Shown here: in pieces, positions 38,679 through 49,335 of the stretch
Layout of the letters: the number at the start of each line of letters is the position of its first letter
Numbering within the stretch: the first letter of the stretch is position 1
NCBI RefSeq assembly: GCF_019431455.1
Contig: NZ_JAHYSR010000005.1
Coordinates: 1 to 64,000, forward strand
DNA length: 64,000 nucleotides
Source of the DNA: Paracoccus bogoriensis
Lineage (GTDB): Bacteria > Pseudomonadota > Alphaproteobacteria > Rhodobacterales > Rhodobacteraceae
Direction of reading: 5' to 3'
Translations under genes and position numbers: made by a program
The notes under the pieces: model-generated
Seen by the model: only the letters and a program-made list of their open reading frames with translations
What the model was told of the DNA's origin: nothing
Databases searched by the model: none

Positions 38679-39218
38679 CTAACGGCGCAGCGAGGCCGCC
38701 CAGTCCCGCAGCGCGGCATTGTCGGCGAAATCGTCTGTTGGCCGCCCCGCGACCGTGTGATCCGCTGCCAGAGCGCCAGCGGCAGGCGCTTCGGTTCGGT
38801 CGGGCTGGCGGACTGGCCAGACACGGTTCCGCAGGTAATGCGCCTCGCGCGCGCCGAAGTAGAAGCCGACGATCGCCCCCAGAAGCCACCAGAGCGGTTC
38901 GGGCACCATCTGAAGCCCCTGCATCCGCAGGCCGAAGCCATCAGGCTCGACCATCGCATAGATGAACAACCCCATCGTCCCAAGCGCCAGCAGCGGACGC
39001 GGCAGCCGGTTCAGGCCGTTCACGAAGGCATCGAAACGTCCTTCGCGCTGGATCAGGAATTCCTGGCCGTGCTGGGTCAGGGCACGAGCATGGGCTTCCT
39101 CGTCCAGCTCCATGCGGCGAGTGGCGTTGCGGGTAAAAACCTCGGCCATGCCGGTTGCGGCGTGGCCAAGCGCTGTGACGGTGGGCGCTGCGCCCAGGAT
39201 ACGGCCCATCACCCCCAT
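38679..39218 (-). CDS. Holin family protein (GTA-holin type)
   Basis: The 179-residue protein has an amphipathic N-terminal half and two clear membrane segments (about 73-91 and 108-124); a weaker first helix could make a third. It ends in a charged cytoplasmic tail. It fits the family of holins described for gene-transfer-agent release in Rhodobacteraceae. Holins form inner-membrane holes that let endolysin reach the wall. GAGGG eight bases upstream supports the ATG at 39218, overlapping the endolysin gene by 10 bases. No phage structural genes are near. Confidence 0.75.
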   Translation of the reverse strand: MGVMGRILGAAPTVTALGHAATGMAEVFTRNATRRMELDEEAHARALTQHGQEFLIQREGRFDAFVNGLNRLPRPLLALGTMGLFIYAMVEPDGFGLRMQGLQMVPEPLWWLLGAIVGFYFGAREAHYLRNRVWPVRQPDRTEAPAAGALAADHTVAGRPTDDFADNAALRDWAASLRR

Positions 39219-39820
39219 GCGGCGACCCTCGCACGATGCTGCGCCGCCGTCAGGTGATAGCGGGGCGAGATGAATTCCTCGGCGCGGGTAATCCAGCCGC
39301 CCTTGCCCCCGGATTTGGTGCGCGCGAATTTGCGACTGGCCGGGCGCTGATCGGCCAGCGCGTAGTAATAGTTGCGCCGCGCGATCCCGTAGGCATCCGC
39401 CAGATGGTCAGGCGCGGCCTCGGCGGCGGCGCGGGCTGCCGCGATGGTCAGAGGGCCCACGATCCCGTCATCTTTCGCGGCGAACCCCATCCGGGTAATC
39501 AGGCGCTGCAGGATCTTCACCGCGTTGGTGCCGGCATTCACATACATGTCGAACAGGCTTGGCTGCAGCGCGACCGGCAATTCGCCAAGCCTGGGGCGGC
39601 GGAAGTAATGTTCGACAAGGATCTGCTCGGCCTGGGCGCGGGTCAGGGCGCGCACGTCCTGCACATCGATCCGCCCGTCCTTGTTCAGATCCAGCCCGAG
39701 CGAGCGCATCGTGCCGATGGTGACGCCGAAATTCGTGGCTCCGCCCGGATCATCCGGATCATTGACGAAGCCCCCCTCGCGACGCACGATTTCTCGCGCG
39801 ATCTCTTCCACGCTTTTCAT
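39209..39820 (-). CDS. GH108-family endolysin (N-acetylmuramidase)
   Basis: The 203-residue protein has the GH108 catalytic segment REGGFVNDPDDPGGATNFGVT with the catalytic Glu15, and a C-terminal peptidoglycan-binding-3-like region around ITRMGFAAKDDGIVGPLT. There is no signal peptide, so release depends on the holin encoded next. The start at 39820 has GGGGAT upstream. The pair resembles the R. capsulatus GTA lysis genes (endolysin rcc00555, holin rcc00556). A perfect CtrA-type box lies 63-78 bases upstream. Confidence 0.85.
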   Translation of the reverse strand: MKSVEEIAREIVRREGGFVNDPDDPGGATNFGVTIGTMRSLGLDLNKDGRIDVQDVRALTRAQAEQILVEHYFRRPRLGELPVALQPSLFDMYVNAGTNAVKILQRLITRMGFAAKDDGIVGPLTIAAARAAAEAAPDHLADAYGIARRNYYYALADQRPASRKFARTKSGGKGGWITRAEEFISPRYHLTAAQHRARVAAWG

Positions 39821-39882
39821 GGCAATCCCCGTGAAACCCGCCGCGCGCAATCGCGGCATCGAGGGATGCTGCCGGGAAGGGC

Positions 39883-39898
39883 TTAACCCTTTCTTAAC
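39883..39898 (-). promoter_or_regulatory. CtrA-type binding box upstream of the lysis genes
   Basis: TTAAC-N6-TTAAC (TTAA at 39883 and 39894, seven bases between the tetrads) matches the full alphaproteobacterial CtrA consensus. It is in the 93-base gap between ccmE and the endolysin gene, 63-78 bases before the endolysin ATG, a position suitable for promoter control. In GC-rich DNA this 16-base pattern is unlikely by chance, and I noticed no other full match in the window. Confidence 0.65.
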
Positions 39899-39913
39899 CC
39901 GCCGCGCGTTGCC

Positions 39914-40372
39914 TCAGCTTTCGGGATCCTTGTAATGGCCCGTCGCCTTGAGCGTTTCGATCACCTCGCGCGGCATGTAGGTCTCGTCATGCTTGGCCAG
40001 GATCTCGCGTGCCTCGAAGCGTCCGTCGCGATACCAGCCCTTGGCGATGGTGCCCTGCCCCTCGCCGAAGAGGTCCGGGCGCGGAGTCTGCCCCACGTAA
40101 GAAACCGGGATCTCGACCGCGCCATCGGTCAGCACGAAGTCAAAGGCAACGCCGGTGCCGTTCACGATCGAACCTTCGACCACCAGCCCGCCAAGCTGGA
40201 AGAACTCGTCCGGGTCGGGCGGGGCCTCGCTGACCTGGCTGGGCGAGCGGTAGAGGTTGATGCCGTCGCTGAACCCGTATCCGATCAGCCCCGTGGCAAC
40301 GATCAGCGCGGCGGTCGCCGCGAAGATCACCTGGATCCGGCGCTGTTTCTTCAGGGATTTCATGCCCGCCAT
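39914..40372 (-). CDS. ccmE: Cytochrome c maturation heme chaperone CcmE
   Basis: The 152-residue protein has one N-terminal membrane anchor (about 13-33) and a periplasmic OB-fold domain. Heme binds covalently to His128 in LAKHDETYMP, with Tyr132 as the axial ligand. It passes heme from CcmABCD to CcmF. GGAGGG lies five bases before the ATG at 40372; a second ATG three codons on is also plausible. It follows murI by 16 bases. Confidence 0.95.
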   Translation of the reverse strand: MAGMKSLKKQRRIQVIFAATAALIVATGLIGYGFSDGINLYRSPSQVSEAPPDPDEFFQLGGLVVEGSIVNGTGVAFDFVLTDGAVEIPVSYVGQTPRPDLFGEGQGTIAKGWYRDGRFEAREILAKHDETYMPREVIETLKATGHYKDPES

Positions 40373-40388
40373 ACGGCCCTCCGTTTCG

Positions 40389-41201
40389 TCACGCCGCCTC
40401 GAAGCGGATCGGTCGGCGCATGAATTGCGTGGCTTTGCCCGACACGCGCACCGGGTCGCCGGTCGTCAGATATTTGCTTTCGCGCCCCTCGCCCAGGAAT
40501 TCCGGGCGGCGCCGAAGGTAATCGGCCAGGCTCTCCGCCACCAGCCCGGCCTGACTGTAAACGGTCACGTTTTCGCCAAGAGCGCGCTGGAAGGCGGCTT
40601 CCATCAGCGGGTAATGCGTGCAGCCCAGAATGGCCGCCTGCGGATGGGGCATACGACGCAGAAGCGATTCGACATGGCTTGTGACCAGCGCCTCGGCCAG
40701 AATCTCGTCGCCCAATTCGATCGCGTCCACGATCCCGGCGCAGGGCTGAGCCTCGACATCGACGCCGACCGCGCGAAAGGCCAGTTCACGCTGGAACGCG
40801 CGGCTGGCCACCGTCGCAGGCGTGGCGAACAGGGCCACATGCTTGACGGCAACCTCGCGCGGGGGGGAATTGTCGCCCCAACGGCGCTCGGTCAGAGCCT
40901 CGATCATCGGCACGAAGACGCCCAGAACGCGCTTGTCCTCGGGCAGCCAGGTCTCCTGAATGCGCCTCAGGGCTGCGGCGCTGGCCGTATTGCAGGCCAG
41001 GATCACCAGATCGCAGCCTTCGGCCCACAGCCGCTCGACGCCGCGGCAGGTCAGATGGAAGATGTCGTCGGCTGTCCGCACGCCATAGGGCGCGTTGGCG
41101 TTATCGCCCAGATAGACCAGGGGCAGGTCCGGCAGACGTGCGGCGATGGCCTGATGGACCGTCAGCCCGCCCAGACCGCTGTCGAAAACCCCCACTGCCA
41201 T
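40389..41201 (-). CDS. murI: Glutamate racemase
   Basis: The 270-residue enzyme makes D-glutamate for peptidoglycan. Both catalytic cysteines are present: Cys70 (ILACNTAS) and Cys194 (ILGCTHYP, followed by His196), plus Asp7 in FDSGLGG. Length is normal. It precedes ccmE by 16 bases on the same strand and may share a transcript with it, although their functions are unrelated. Confidence 0.95.
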   Translation of the reverse strand: MAVGVFDSGLGGLTVHQAIAARLPDLPLVYLGDNANAPYGVRTADDIFHLTCRGVERLWAEGCDLVILACNTASAAALRRIQETWLPEDKRVLGVFVPMIEALTERRWGDNSPPREVAVKHVALFATPATVASRAFQRELAFRAVGVDVEAQPCAGIVDAIELGDEILAEALVTSHVESLLRRMPHPQAAILGCTHYPLMEAAFQRALGENVTVYSQAGLVAESLADYLRRRPEFLGEGRESKYLTTGDPVRVSGKATQFMRRPIRFEAA

Positions 41202-41268
41202 GTTCCGTCCCCTTGCTGTCGCGTGACGCCTTCATAAGCCGCCACACGCGCTTTGCAAATGATCTGGA

Positions 41269-44200
41269 TCATTCGGCAGCCTGCCGAAACGGTGCACCCC
41301 CTGCCCTGAACTGCGCCAACAGCGCCTCGCGCCGGGCCGAGGCCTCTTGCGCGGCCTTTTCCTTGACCGGACCATAGCCGCGCACCGACAGGGGCAGTTC
41401 CGCCAGTTCCAGCGCGACGGGCATCGTCGCCTCGGTCACATGGGCGAAGATTTCGGCCATATCGGCCTCGTATTCACGGATCATCCGACGCTCCATCCGC
41501 CGCTCGGCCGTGTAGCCGAACGGGTCGAAGGGCGTGCCGCGCAGCCCCTTCATCGCCGCCAGAACGCGGAAGACATGCAGCATCCAGGGCCCGAATTCGC
41601 GCTTCTTCGGCCGCCCCTCGGCATCCTTGCCGCCCAGCATCGGCGGGGCCAGATGAAAGGACAGGCGCAGATCGCCCTCCCACTGGCGGGCGACGGCGTC
41701 GGCGGTGCTCAGATGCAGGCGGGCGACCTCGTATTCGTCCTTGTAGGCCAGAAGCTTGTAGTAGCTTTTCGCGACCGCCTCGCGCAGGGGCGCCGGGGCG
41801 GCATCGACCAGCTTCAGGAACCGCCGCTTCAGCCGCTTGCCCTGATAGGCGACCAGCCGCTCGGCGCGGTAGGCCACCGGATCGGCGGGCAAGGCCGCCA
41901 CCTCGGCCGGGCGCTGCGCCTGGTCGGGGAAGGCCATCGCCCAACGCCCGATCTGGAAGGCGCGCTGGTTCTCGGCCACCTTGGCGCCGTTCAGCTCGAT
42001 CGCTTTCAGGATCGCCGCTTCGGTCAGCGGGATCAGCCCCTGCTGCCAGGCCGCGCCCAGGACCAGCATGTTGGAATAGATCGAGTCCCCCAGCATCCGC
42101 AGCGCCAGATCGCTGGCATCGAAGAACGCCACCCGCTCGCGCAGGCGCGCCTGAAGCGACAGTTTCAGCCGGTCGGACGGCACCTGGAAATCGCGGTTGC
42201 GGGTGAAATCGCCGGTGATGATCTCGTGATCGTTCACCACGGCGCCGGTGCGCCCCTGGGTCATCAGACCGACGGTCTTGGCGCCCGCCGTCACGACCAG
42301 ATCGCCGCCGATGACGCAATCCGCCTCGCCGGTGGCCACGCGGATGGCGCTGATATCTTCGGGGCGGTTGGCCAGACGCAGGTGGATATGCACCGCGCCA
42401 CCCTTCTGGGCCAGACCCGCCATCTCGATCATCCCCGCACCCTTGCCGTCGATATGGGCGGCCTGCGCCAGCACCGCGCCGATGGTCACGACGCCCGTGC
42501 CGCCCACGCCAGTGATGACGATGTTGTGTGTGCCGCTGATCGCAGGCAGCGCAGGCGCAGGCAGCGGCGGCAGGTCCAGGGCCTCGGCCTTGGGCCGGCG
42601 CAGCTTGCCGCCCCTGACCGAAACAAAACTGGGGCAGAATCCCTTGACGCAACTGAAATCCTTGTTGCAGCTCGACTGGTCGATCTGGCGCTTGCGGCCC
42701 AGTGCCGTGTCCAGCGGCACGACCGAGACGCAATTCGACTGGACCGAGCAATCGCCGCAGCCTTCGCAGATTTCGGGGTTGATCCAGACGCGGCGGTCGG
42801 GGTCGGGGAATTGCCCCTTCTTGCGGCGGCGGCGTTTTTCGGCGGCGCAGGTCTGGATATAGAGGATCGCACTGACGCCCTTGACAGCCTCCAGTTCGCG
42901 CTGGACGGCCAGGATCTGCGCACGCTCTTCGAAACGCAGGCCCTGCGGGAACTGCGCACGGTCGATGTCTTCCTTTTCGTCATAGACGACGACCAGCGGG
43001 CGGACACCCATTGCAATCAGCTCGCGCGCGATCTGAGGGGCGGAAAGCCCGCCCTCGTTGGGCTGGCCGCCGGTCATCGCCACCGCGTCATTGTAGAGGA
43101 TCTTGTAGGTGATATTCGTCCCCGCGGCCAGAGCCGCCCGGATCGCCAATATCCCCGAATGATTGTAGGTTCCGTCTCCAAGATTCTGAAATACATGTTT
43201 TCTTTTACTGAATGGCGCCTCGCCGATCCAATTTGCGCCCTCGCCGCCCATATGGGTGAAGCCCTCGGTGTCGCGGCCCATCCACTGCACCATGTAGTGA
43301 CAACCGATCCCGGCATAGGCGCGGCTGCCCTCGGGCAGGCGGGTCGAACTGTTGTGCGGACAACCAGAACAGAACCAGGGCGTTCTGGTCGCAATCTCGG
43401 GGGCATTGTCGGCTCGGCACGCGGCTTCCAGCCGCGCCAGCCCCGCCCGGATCGCCTCGGTGCCGCGACCTTCCTCGACAAGGATCGCACCGATCTTCTG
43501 CGCGATCATGACCGGGTCGAGCGCATAGCGCGTGGGAAACAGTTCCTCGCCCGTGCGATCATGACGCCAGCCGTGGACACGGCGGCCGCGGCGATTGTCG
43601 AAGATCGCCTCTTTCAGCTGCACTTCGATCAGCTTGCGCTTTTCCTCGACGCAGACGATAAGTTCAAGATTTTCAGACCATTCCTGAATAGACTTCATAT
43701 CCATGGGCCAGGTCTGTCCGACCTTGTAGGTGGTCAGGCCAAGCCGCTCGGCCTCATGCTCGTCGATGCCCAGCAGCGACAGGGCATGGACCAGGTCCAG
43801 CCAGTTCTTGCCCGCCGCGACAAAGCCGATCCGCGCGCCGGGCTTGCCCCAGACCCGCCGGTCGATGCGGTTGGCGCGCGAGAACGCCTCGGCCGCCCAA
43901 CGCTTGTGGTCGATCATCCGGGCCTCTTGCGCGACGGGCGTGTCGCCCAGGCGGATGTTCAGCCCGCCTTCGGGCATGGCGAAATCTTCGGGAACGACGA
44001 AGCGCATCCGGTGCGGGTCGCCATTGACCACGGCGGTCGCCTCGACCGTATCCTTCATGGTCTTGAGCCCGGTCCAGACGCCCGCATAGCGCGACAGCGC
44101 AAAACCATAGAGCCCGAAATCCAGGATCTCCTGCACGCCGGCGGGCGACAGGACAGGGATATAGGCATCCACCATGGCCCAGTCGGACTGGTGCAGCACG

Positions 44201-44661
44201 GTCGAGCTTTCGCCCGTATGGTCGTCGCCCATCGCCATGACGACCCCGCCATGACGCGACGACCCGGCCATGTTCGCATGGCGCATCACGTCGCCCGAAC
44301 GATCAACGCCCGGCCCCTTGCCATACCACAGCGCAAAGACACCGTCATAGCGCCCCTCGCCGCGCAGTTCGGCCTGCTGGCTGCCCCAGATCGCGGTCGC
44401 GGCCAGATCCTCGTTGAGTCCTGGCTGAAAGCGCAGCCCGGCCTCGGCCAGCCGCTTGCCCTCGCGCATCATCGCCAGATCGACCCCGCCAAGCGGACTG
44501 CCGCGATAGCCCGTGATCAGACCCGCCGTGTTCAGCCCCGCCGCCTTGTCGCGTGCCGCCTGCATCAGCATCAGCCGCACCAATGCCTGCGTTCCGTTCA
44601 ACAGGACAAATTCCCTTGACAGGTCGAAACGGTCGGCTAGCGAAAATTCCTGCTTGCTCAT
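41269..44661 (-). CDS. Indolepyruvate ferredoxin oxidoreductase, fused alpha and beta parts
   Basis: The 1130-residue protein combines an IorA-like thiamine-pyrophosphate part, a ferredoxin segment with ICEGCGDCSVQSNC (about 645-660) and an IorB-like gamma domain (GVGGTGVVTIGAVLAQAA, about 725 onward). It should oxidatively decarboxylate aryl-pyruvates or branched 2-oxo acids to acyl-CoA, reducing ferredoxin. Fused forms of this kind occur in aerobic proteobacteria. The start at 44661 (MSKQEFSLADRF) is downstream of a good promoter. It is divergent from a LysR gene, whose box lies in that promoter. Confidence 0.88.
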   Translation of the reverse strand: MSKQEFSLADRFDLSREFVLLNGTQALVRLMLMQAARDKAAGLNTAGLITGYRGSPLGGVDLAMMREGKRLAEAGLRFQPGLNEDLAATAIWGSQQAELRGEGRYDGVFALWYGKGPGVDRSGDVMRHANMAGSSRHGGVVMAMGDDHTGESSTVLHQSDWAMVDAYIPVLSPAGVQEILDFGLYGFALSRYAGVWTGLKTMKDTVEATAVVNGDPHRMRFVVPEDFAMPEGGLNIRLGDTPVAQEARMIDHKRWAAEAFSRANRIDRRVWGKPGARIGFVAAGKNWLDLVHALSLLGIDEHEAERLGLTTYKVGQTWPMDMKSIQEWSENLELIVCVEEKRKLIEVQLKEAIFDNRRGRRVHGWRHDRTGEELFPTRYALDPVMIAQKIGAILVEEGRGTEAIRAGLARLEAACRADNAPEIATRTPWFCSGCPHNSSTRLPEGSRAYAGIGCHYMVQWMGRDTEGFTHMGGEGANWIGEAPFSKRKHVFQNLGDGTYNHSGILAIRAALAAGTNITYKILYNDAVAMTGGQPNEGGLSAPQIARELIAMGVRPLVVVYDEKEDIDRAQFPQGLRFEERAQILAVQRELEAVKGVSAILYIQTCAAEKRRRRKKGQFPDPDRRVWINPEICEGCGDCSVQSNCVSVVPLDTALGRKRQIDQSSCNKDFSCVKGFCPSFVSVRGGKLRRPKAEALDLPPLPAPALPAISGTHNIVITGVGGTGVVTIGAVLAQAAHIDGKGAGMIEMAGLAQKGGAVHIHLRLANRPEDISAIRVATGEADCVIGGDLVVTAGAKTVGLMTQGRTGAVVNDHEIITGDFTRNRDFQVPSDRLKLSLQARLRERVAFFDASDLALRMLGDSIYSNMLVLGAAWQQGLIPLTEAAILKAIELNGAKVAENQRAFQIGRWAMAFPDQAQRPAEVAALPADPVAYRAERLVAYQGKRLKRRFLKLVDAAPAPLREAVAKSYYKLLAYKDEYEVARLHLSTADAVARQWEGDLRLSFHLAPPMLGGKDAEGRPKKREFGPWMLHVFRVLAAMKGLRGTPFDPFGYTAERRMERRMIREYEADMAEIFAHVTEATMPVALELAELPLSVRGYGPVKEKAAQEASARREALLAQFRAGGAPFRQAAE

Positions 44662-44696
44662 CCTGCACTCCTCCAATGCCTGATGCCCCATGCACG

Positions 44697-44724
44697 AGTA
44701 TAGGTCAGAAAAGCTGACCGACAA
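44697..44724 (-). promoter_or_regulatory. Sigma-70-type promoter of the oxidoreductase gene
   Basis: On the minus strand TTGTCG (44719-44724) and TATACT (44697-44702) are separated by 16 bases. The predicted start of transcription is about 25-30 bases before the ATG at 44661. The spacer coincides with the LysR-type box. Confidence 0.6.
44703..44719. promoter_or_regulatory. LysR-type T-N11-A box
   Basis: GGTCAG-AAAAG-CTGACC is a perfect 6-bp inverted repeat containing T-N11-A (T44705, A44717). It lies in the divergent region 104 bases before the lysR start and inside the oxidoreductase promoter spacer, so bound regulator would be expected to affect RNA polymerase directly. Confidence 0.65.
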
Positions 44725-44822
44725 AGACATAAATTCTTGACTTGACGCGAGAGGGTTCCGACTTCAGTGAGAAGCAAGACCTGCAAAGAACGCATGGCAG
44801 GCATGACAGGATCGTAACGCGC

Positions 44823-45728
44823 ATGGACTGGGACAAGCTAAGAATATTTCACGCCGTGGCCGATGCCGGCAGTCTGACCCATGCGGGGGATGTCCTGCAT
44901 CTGTCGCAATCGGCCGTCAGCCGTCAGATCCGCGCGCTGGAAGAGTCGATCGGCGCGACCCTGTTTCACCGCCATGCAAGAGGGCTGATCCTGACCGAAC
45001 AGGGCGAATTGCTGTTCGAGGCGACCTCGGCCATGGCGCGCAAGCTGGACAGCGCCGCTGCGCGCATTCGCGACAGCGAACAGAACGTCCTGGGCGAGCT
45101 GAAAGTCACCACGACGGTCGGCTTCGGCACGCTGTGGCTGGCACCGCGACTGGTCAAGCTCTACGAGAAATATCCCGATCTGCGCATCGACCTGATGCTT
45201 GAGGAGCGCGTGCTGGACCTGCCCATGCGCGAGGCCGACGTGGCCATCCGCATGAAGGAACCCAGCCAGTCCGATCTGATCCGCAGGCGTCTGCTGAACA
45301 TCCGGATGCGTCTTTATGCCAGCCCCGAATATCTGGCCGCCCGCGGTATGCCCGCGACGCTGGACGAACTGGCCGGGCATCGGCTGATCAGCCAAAGACC
45401 CGATCAGCCGCAGGTCGCGGCAGGTGCGCGGCTGGTCCAGCAGCTCCTGTCGCAGGATGTCGGCTCGACGCTGACGGTCAACAACTATTTCGGCGTGCTT
45501 CAGGCGGTTCTGGCCAATCTGGGGATCGGGGTTCTGCCCGATTACCTGACCGCCGACCATGATCGGCTTGTGCGGGTTTTTCCCGATCTGGAGTCCGGCG
45601 AAGTGCCCGTTTTCCTGGCCTACCCCGAAGAACTGCGCCAGACGCGCCGTGTCGCGGCCTTCCGAGACTTCGTGCTGGAGGAAATCCAGGCCTATCGCCG
45701 CGCCCAGTCCGAGGCCGGGCTGGATTAG
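44823..45728 (+). CDS. LysR-family transcriptional regulator
   Basis: The 301-residue protein has an N-terminal winged helix (about 1-60, with SLTHAGDVLHLSQSAVSRQIRALEESIGATLFHR) and a LysR substrate-binding domain (about 88-295). Divergent placement and the T-N11-A box argue that it controls the indolepyruvate oxidoreductase gene and itself; an aromatic or 2-oxo acid effector would be logical but is inference. The ATG at 44823 is the family start. About 120 bases after its stop a candidate small RNA begins. Confidence 0.9.
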   Translation: MDWDKLRIFHAVADAGSLTHAGDVLHLSQSAVSRQIRALEESIGATLFHRHARGLILTEQGELLFEATSAMARKLDSAAARIRDSEQNVLGELKVTTTVGFGTLWLAPRLVKLYEKYPDLRIDLMLEERVLDLPMREADVAIRMKEPSQSDLIRRRLLNIRMRLYASPEYLAARGMPATLDELAGHRLISQRPDQPQVAAGARLVQQLLSQDVGSTLTVNNYFGVLQAVLANLGIGVLPDYLTADHDRLVRVFPDLESGEVPVFLAYPEELRQTRRVAAFRDFVLEEIQAYRRAQSEAGLD

Positions 45729-45779
45729 ACCGCATCCGGCCCGACGATCCGGCTTTCCCGCAGCTATTCGGTAAGTGCA

Positions 45780-45795
45780 TGGCGGCTATGTTGCA
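45780..45795 (+). promoter_or_regulatory. Sigma-54-like -24/-12 element
   Basis: TGGC-N7-TTGCA matches the invariant GG (-24) and GC (-12) with the required spacing. It overlaps a perfect 7-bp inverted repeat (AAGTGCA 45773-45779 / TGCACTT 45792-45798), which is an alternative explanation. The predicted start is near 45806, giving a transcript of about 125 bases to the terminator at 45930. Confidence 0.35.
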
Positions 45796-45847
45796 CTTGC
45801 AGCATGATCGAACTTGAACGATTCACAAACTGCACATAAATCCGGCT

Positions 45848-45930
45848 CAGAAGGCGATCATCAGCGTATTCGCTCATCACCTTCTACCTCCCTGTTGGAC
45901 TTGGGCCGGGCCTTGTGCCCGGCTTTTTTT
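45848..45930 (+). ncRNA. Candidate small regulatory RNA between lysR and purL
   Basis: The 287-base gap holds a nested hairpin (GAAGG 45850-45854 with CCTTC 45880-45884, inner AGCG-TATT-CGCT at 45863-45874) and an unpaired linker with ACCTCCC (45886-45892) complementary to Shine-Dalgarno sequences. A strong intrinsic terminator follows. A weak sigma-70-like pair (TTGAAC 45814, CATAAA 45835) could start transcription just before the first stem. No open frame fits. The layout resembles anti-SD small RNAs of Rhodobacteraceae, but homology was not tested. It might instead be only the lysR 3' end. Confidence 0.45.
45905..45930 (+). terminator. Intrinsic terminator before purL
   Basis: GCCGGGC (45905-45911), loop CTTGT, GCCCGGC (45917-45923), then seven thymines. 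It is the clearest rho-independent terminator in the window. It ends either the candidate small RNA or the lysR transcript and lies 85 bases before purL. Confidence 0.85.
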
Positions 45931-46015
45931 CTGCGTGAAGGCGCGCGGGCGGCCTTCCCCTGTCTGCCTTCTGCGCCTAAAAGGCGGCAAAATTCTCGCG
46001 CAGGAAGGGCAGGAT

Positions 46016-48192
<2,177 letters not shown>

Positions 48193-48196
<4 letters not shown>

Positions 48197-49335
48197 TCCG
48201 CGCACCCGAAGGCTTTGCCGCGCTGATCACGGCGGCCGGTCGCGGAGCCCGCGCAGGCGACGGGCCACCGAAGCAATGGCGTGACCTGGGCGGACAGCCG
48301 GTCCTGGACCGGACGCTGGCCGCCTTCGCAGGCTTTTCACGCATCGTTCTGGTCGTTCACCCCGATGACATGGCGCAGGCGCTGAACCGCTATGCAGGCC
48401 GCGTCACACTGGTCGAGGGGGCGGCGACGCGCGCCGCCAGCGTCCGCGCGGGGCTCATGGCGCTCAGCGGTCAGGCGAGCCATGTCCTCATCCATGATGG
48501 TGCACGCCCTCTGGTCCCCGATACGGTGATCCAGGGCGTGATCGACGCGCTCATGCAGGGCGCCCCCGCGGCCGCGCCGGCCCTGCCGGTTTCGGATGCG
48601 CTCTGGCGCGGTGCCAAGGGTCGCGTGACCGCCACCGCCTCCCGCGACGGGCTTTTTCGTGCACAGACTCCGCAGGGCTTTGTCCTCGACCGTATTATCG
48701 CCGCCCATCGCGCCTACCCACAGGACGCCGCCGACGATGTCGAACTGGCTCTGAAATCGGGGATCGAGGTTGCCATCACCCCCGGTTCCGAGGACAATCT
48801 CAAGATCACATTTCCCGCCGATTTCGCGCGGGCCGAACGCAACCTGGGAGGTGCCATGGATATCCGCCTCGGAAATGGCTACGACGTTCATGCCTTCGGG
48901 CCGGGCGATCACGTGACGCTCTGCGGCATCCGCATCCCGCATGACGCAGGCCTTGTCGGCCATTCCGATGCCGATGTCGGGATGCACGCCCTGACCGACG
49001 CCATCTATGGCGCGCTGGCCGAAGGCGATATCGGGCAGCACTTCCCGCCTTCGGAGCCACAATGGAGGGGCGCCGACAGCGCGATCTTCCTGACCCATGC
49101 GGCAGGCATGGCCCGCAACAAGGGCTTTCGCATCGGCAATGCCGACGTGACCCTGATTTGCGAAGCGCCCAGGATCGGCCCCCATGCGCCGGAAATGGCG
49201 CAGCGATTGGCCGCGATCCTCGGCATCGACGCCGCCCGCATCAGCGTCAAGGCCACGACCAGCGAAGGCCTGGGCTTCACCGGCCGACGCGAGGGGATCG
49301 CGGCCATCGCCACCGCCACCCTGATCAAGGAATGA
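48193..49335 (+). CDS. ispDF: Bifunctional IspD/IspF isoprenoid enzyme
   Basis: The 380-residue fusion has an IspD domain (1 to about 218, with [18 protein letters not shown] and RAQTPQGF), which makes CDP-methylerythritol. The IspF domain starts near Met222 ([11 protein letters not shown] with metal ligands Asp and His, then [15 protein letters not shown]), which forms methylerythritol cyclodiphosphate. The enzymes catalyse non-consecutive steps of the MEP pathway; fusion is common in alphaproteobacteria. ATGA overlaps at both ends link it to purL and pgpA. Confidence 0.96.

Noticed and set aside
38679-39820. Prophage remnant
   Set aside because: Only holin and endolysin are present; no integrase, portal, capsid, tail or attachment repeats were seen, and flanking ccm genes are intact.
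41347-44619. Plus-strand open frame of 1090 codons
   Set aside because: It is antisense to the indolepyruvate oxidoreductase gene; no family motif and shadow-like composition.
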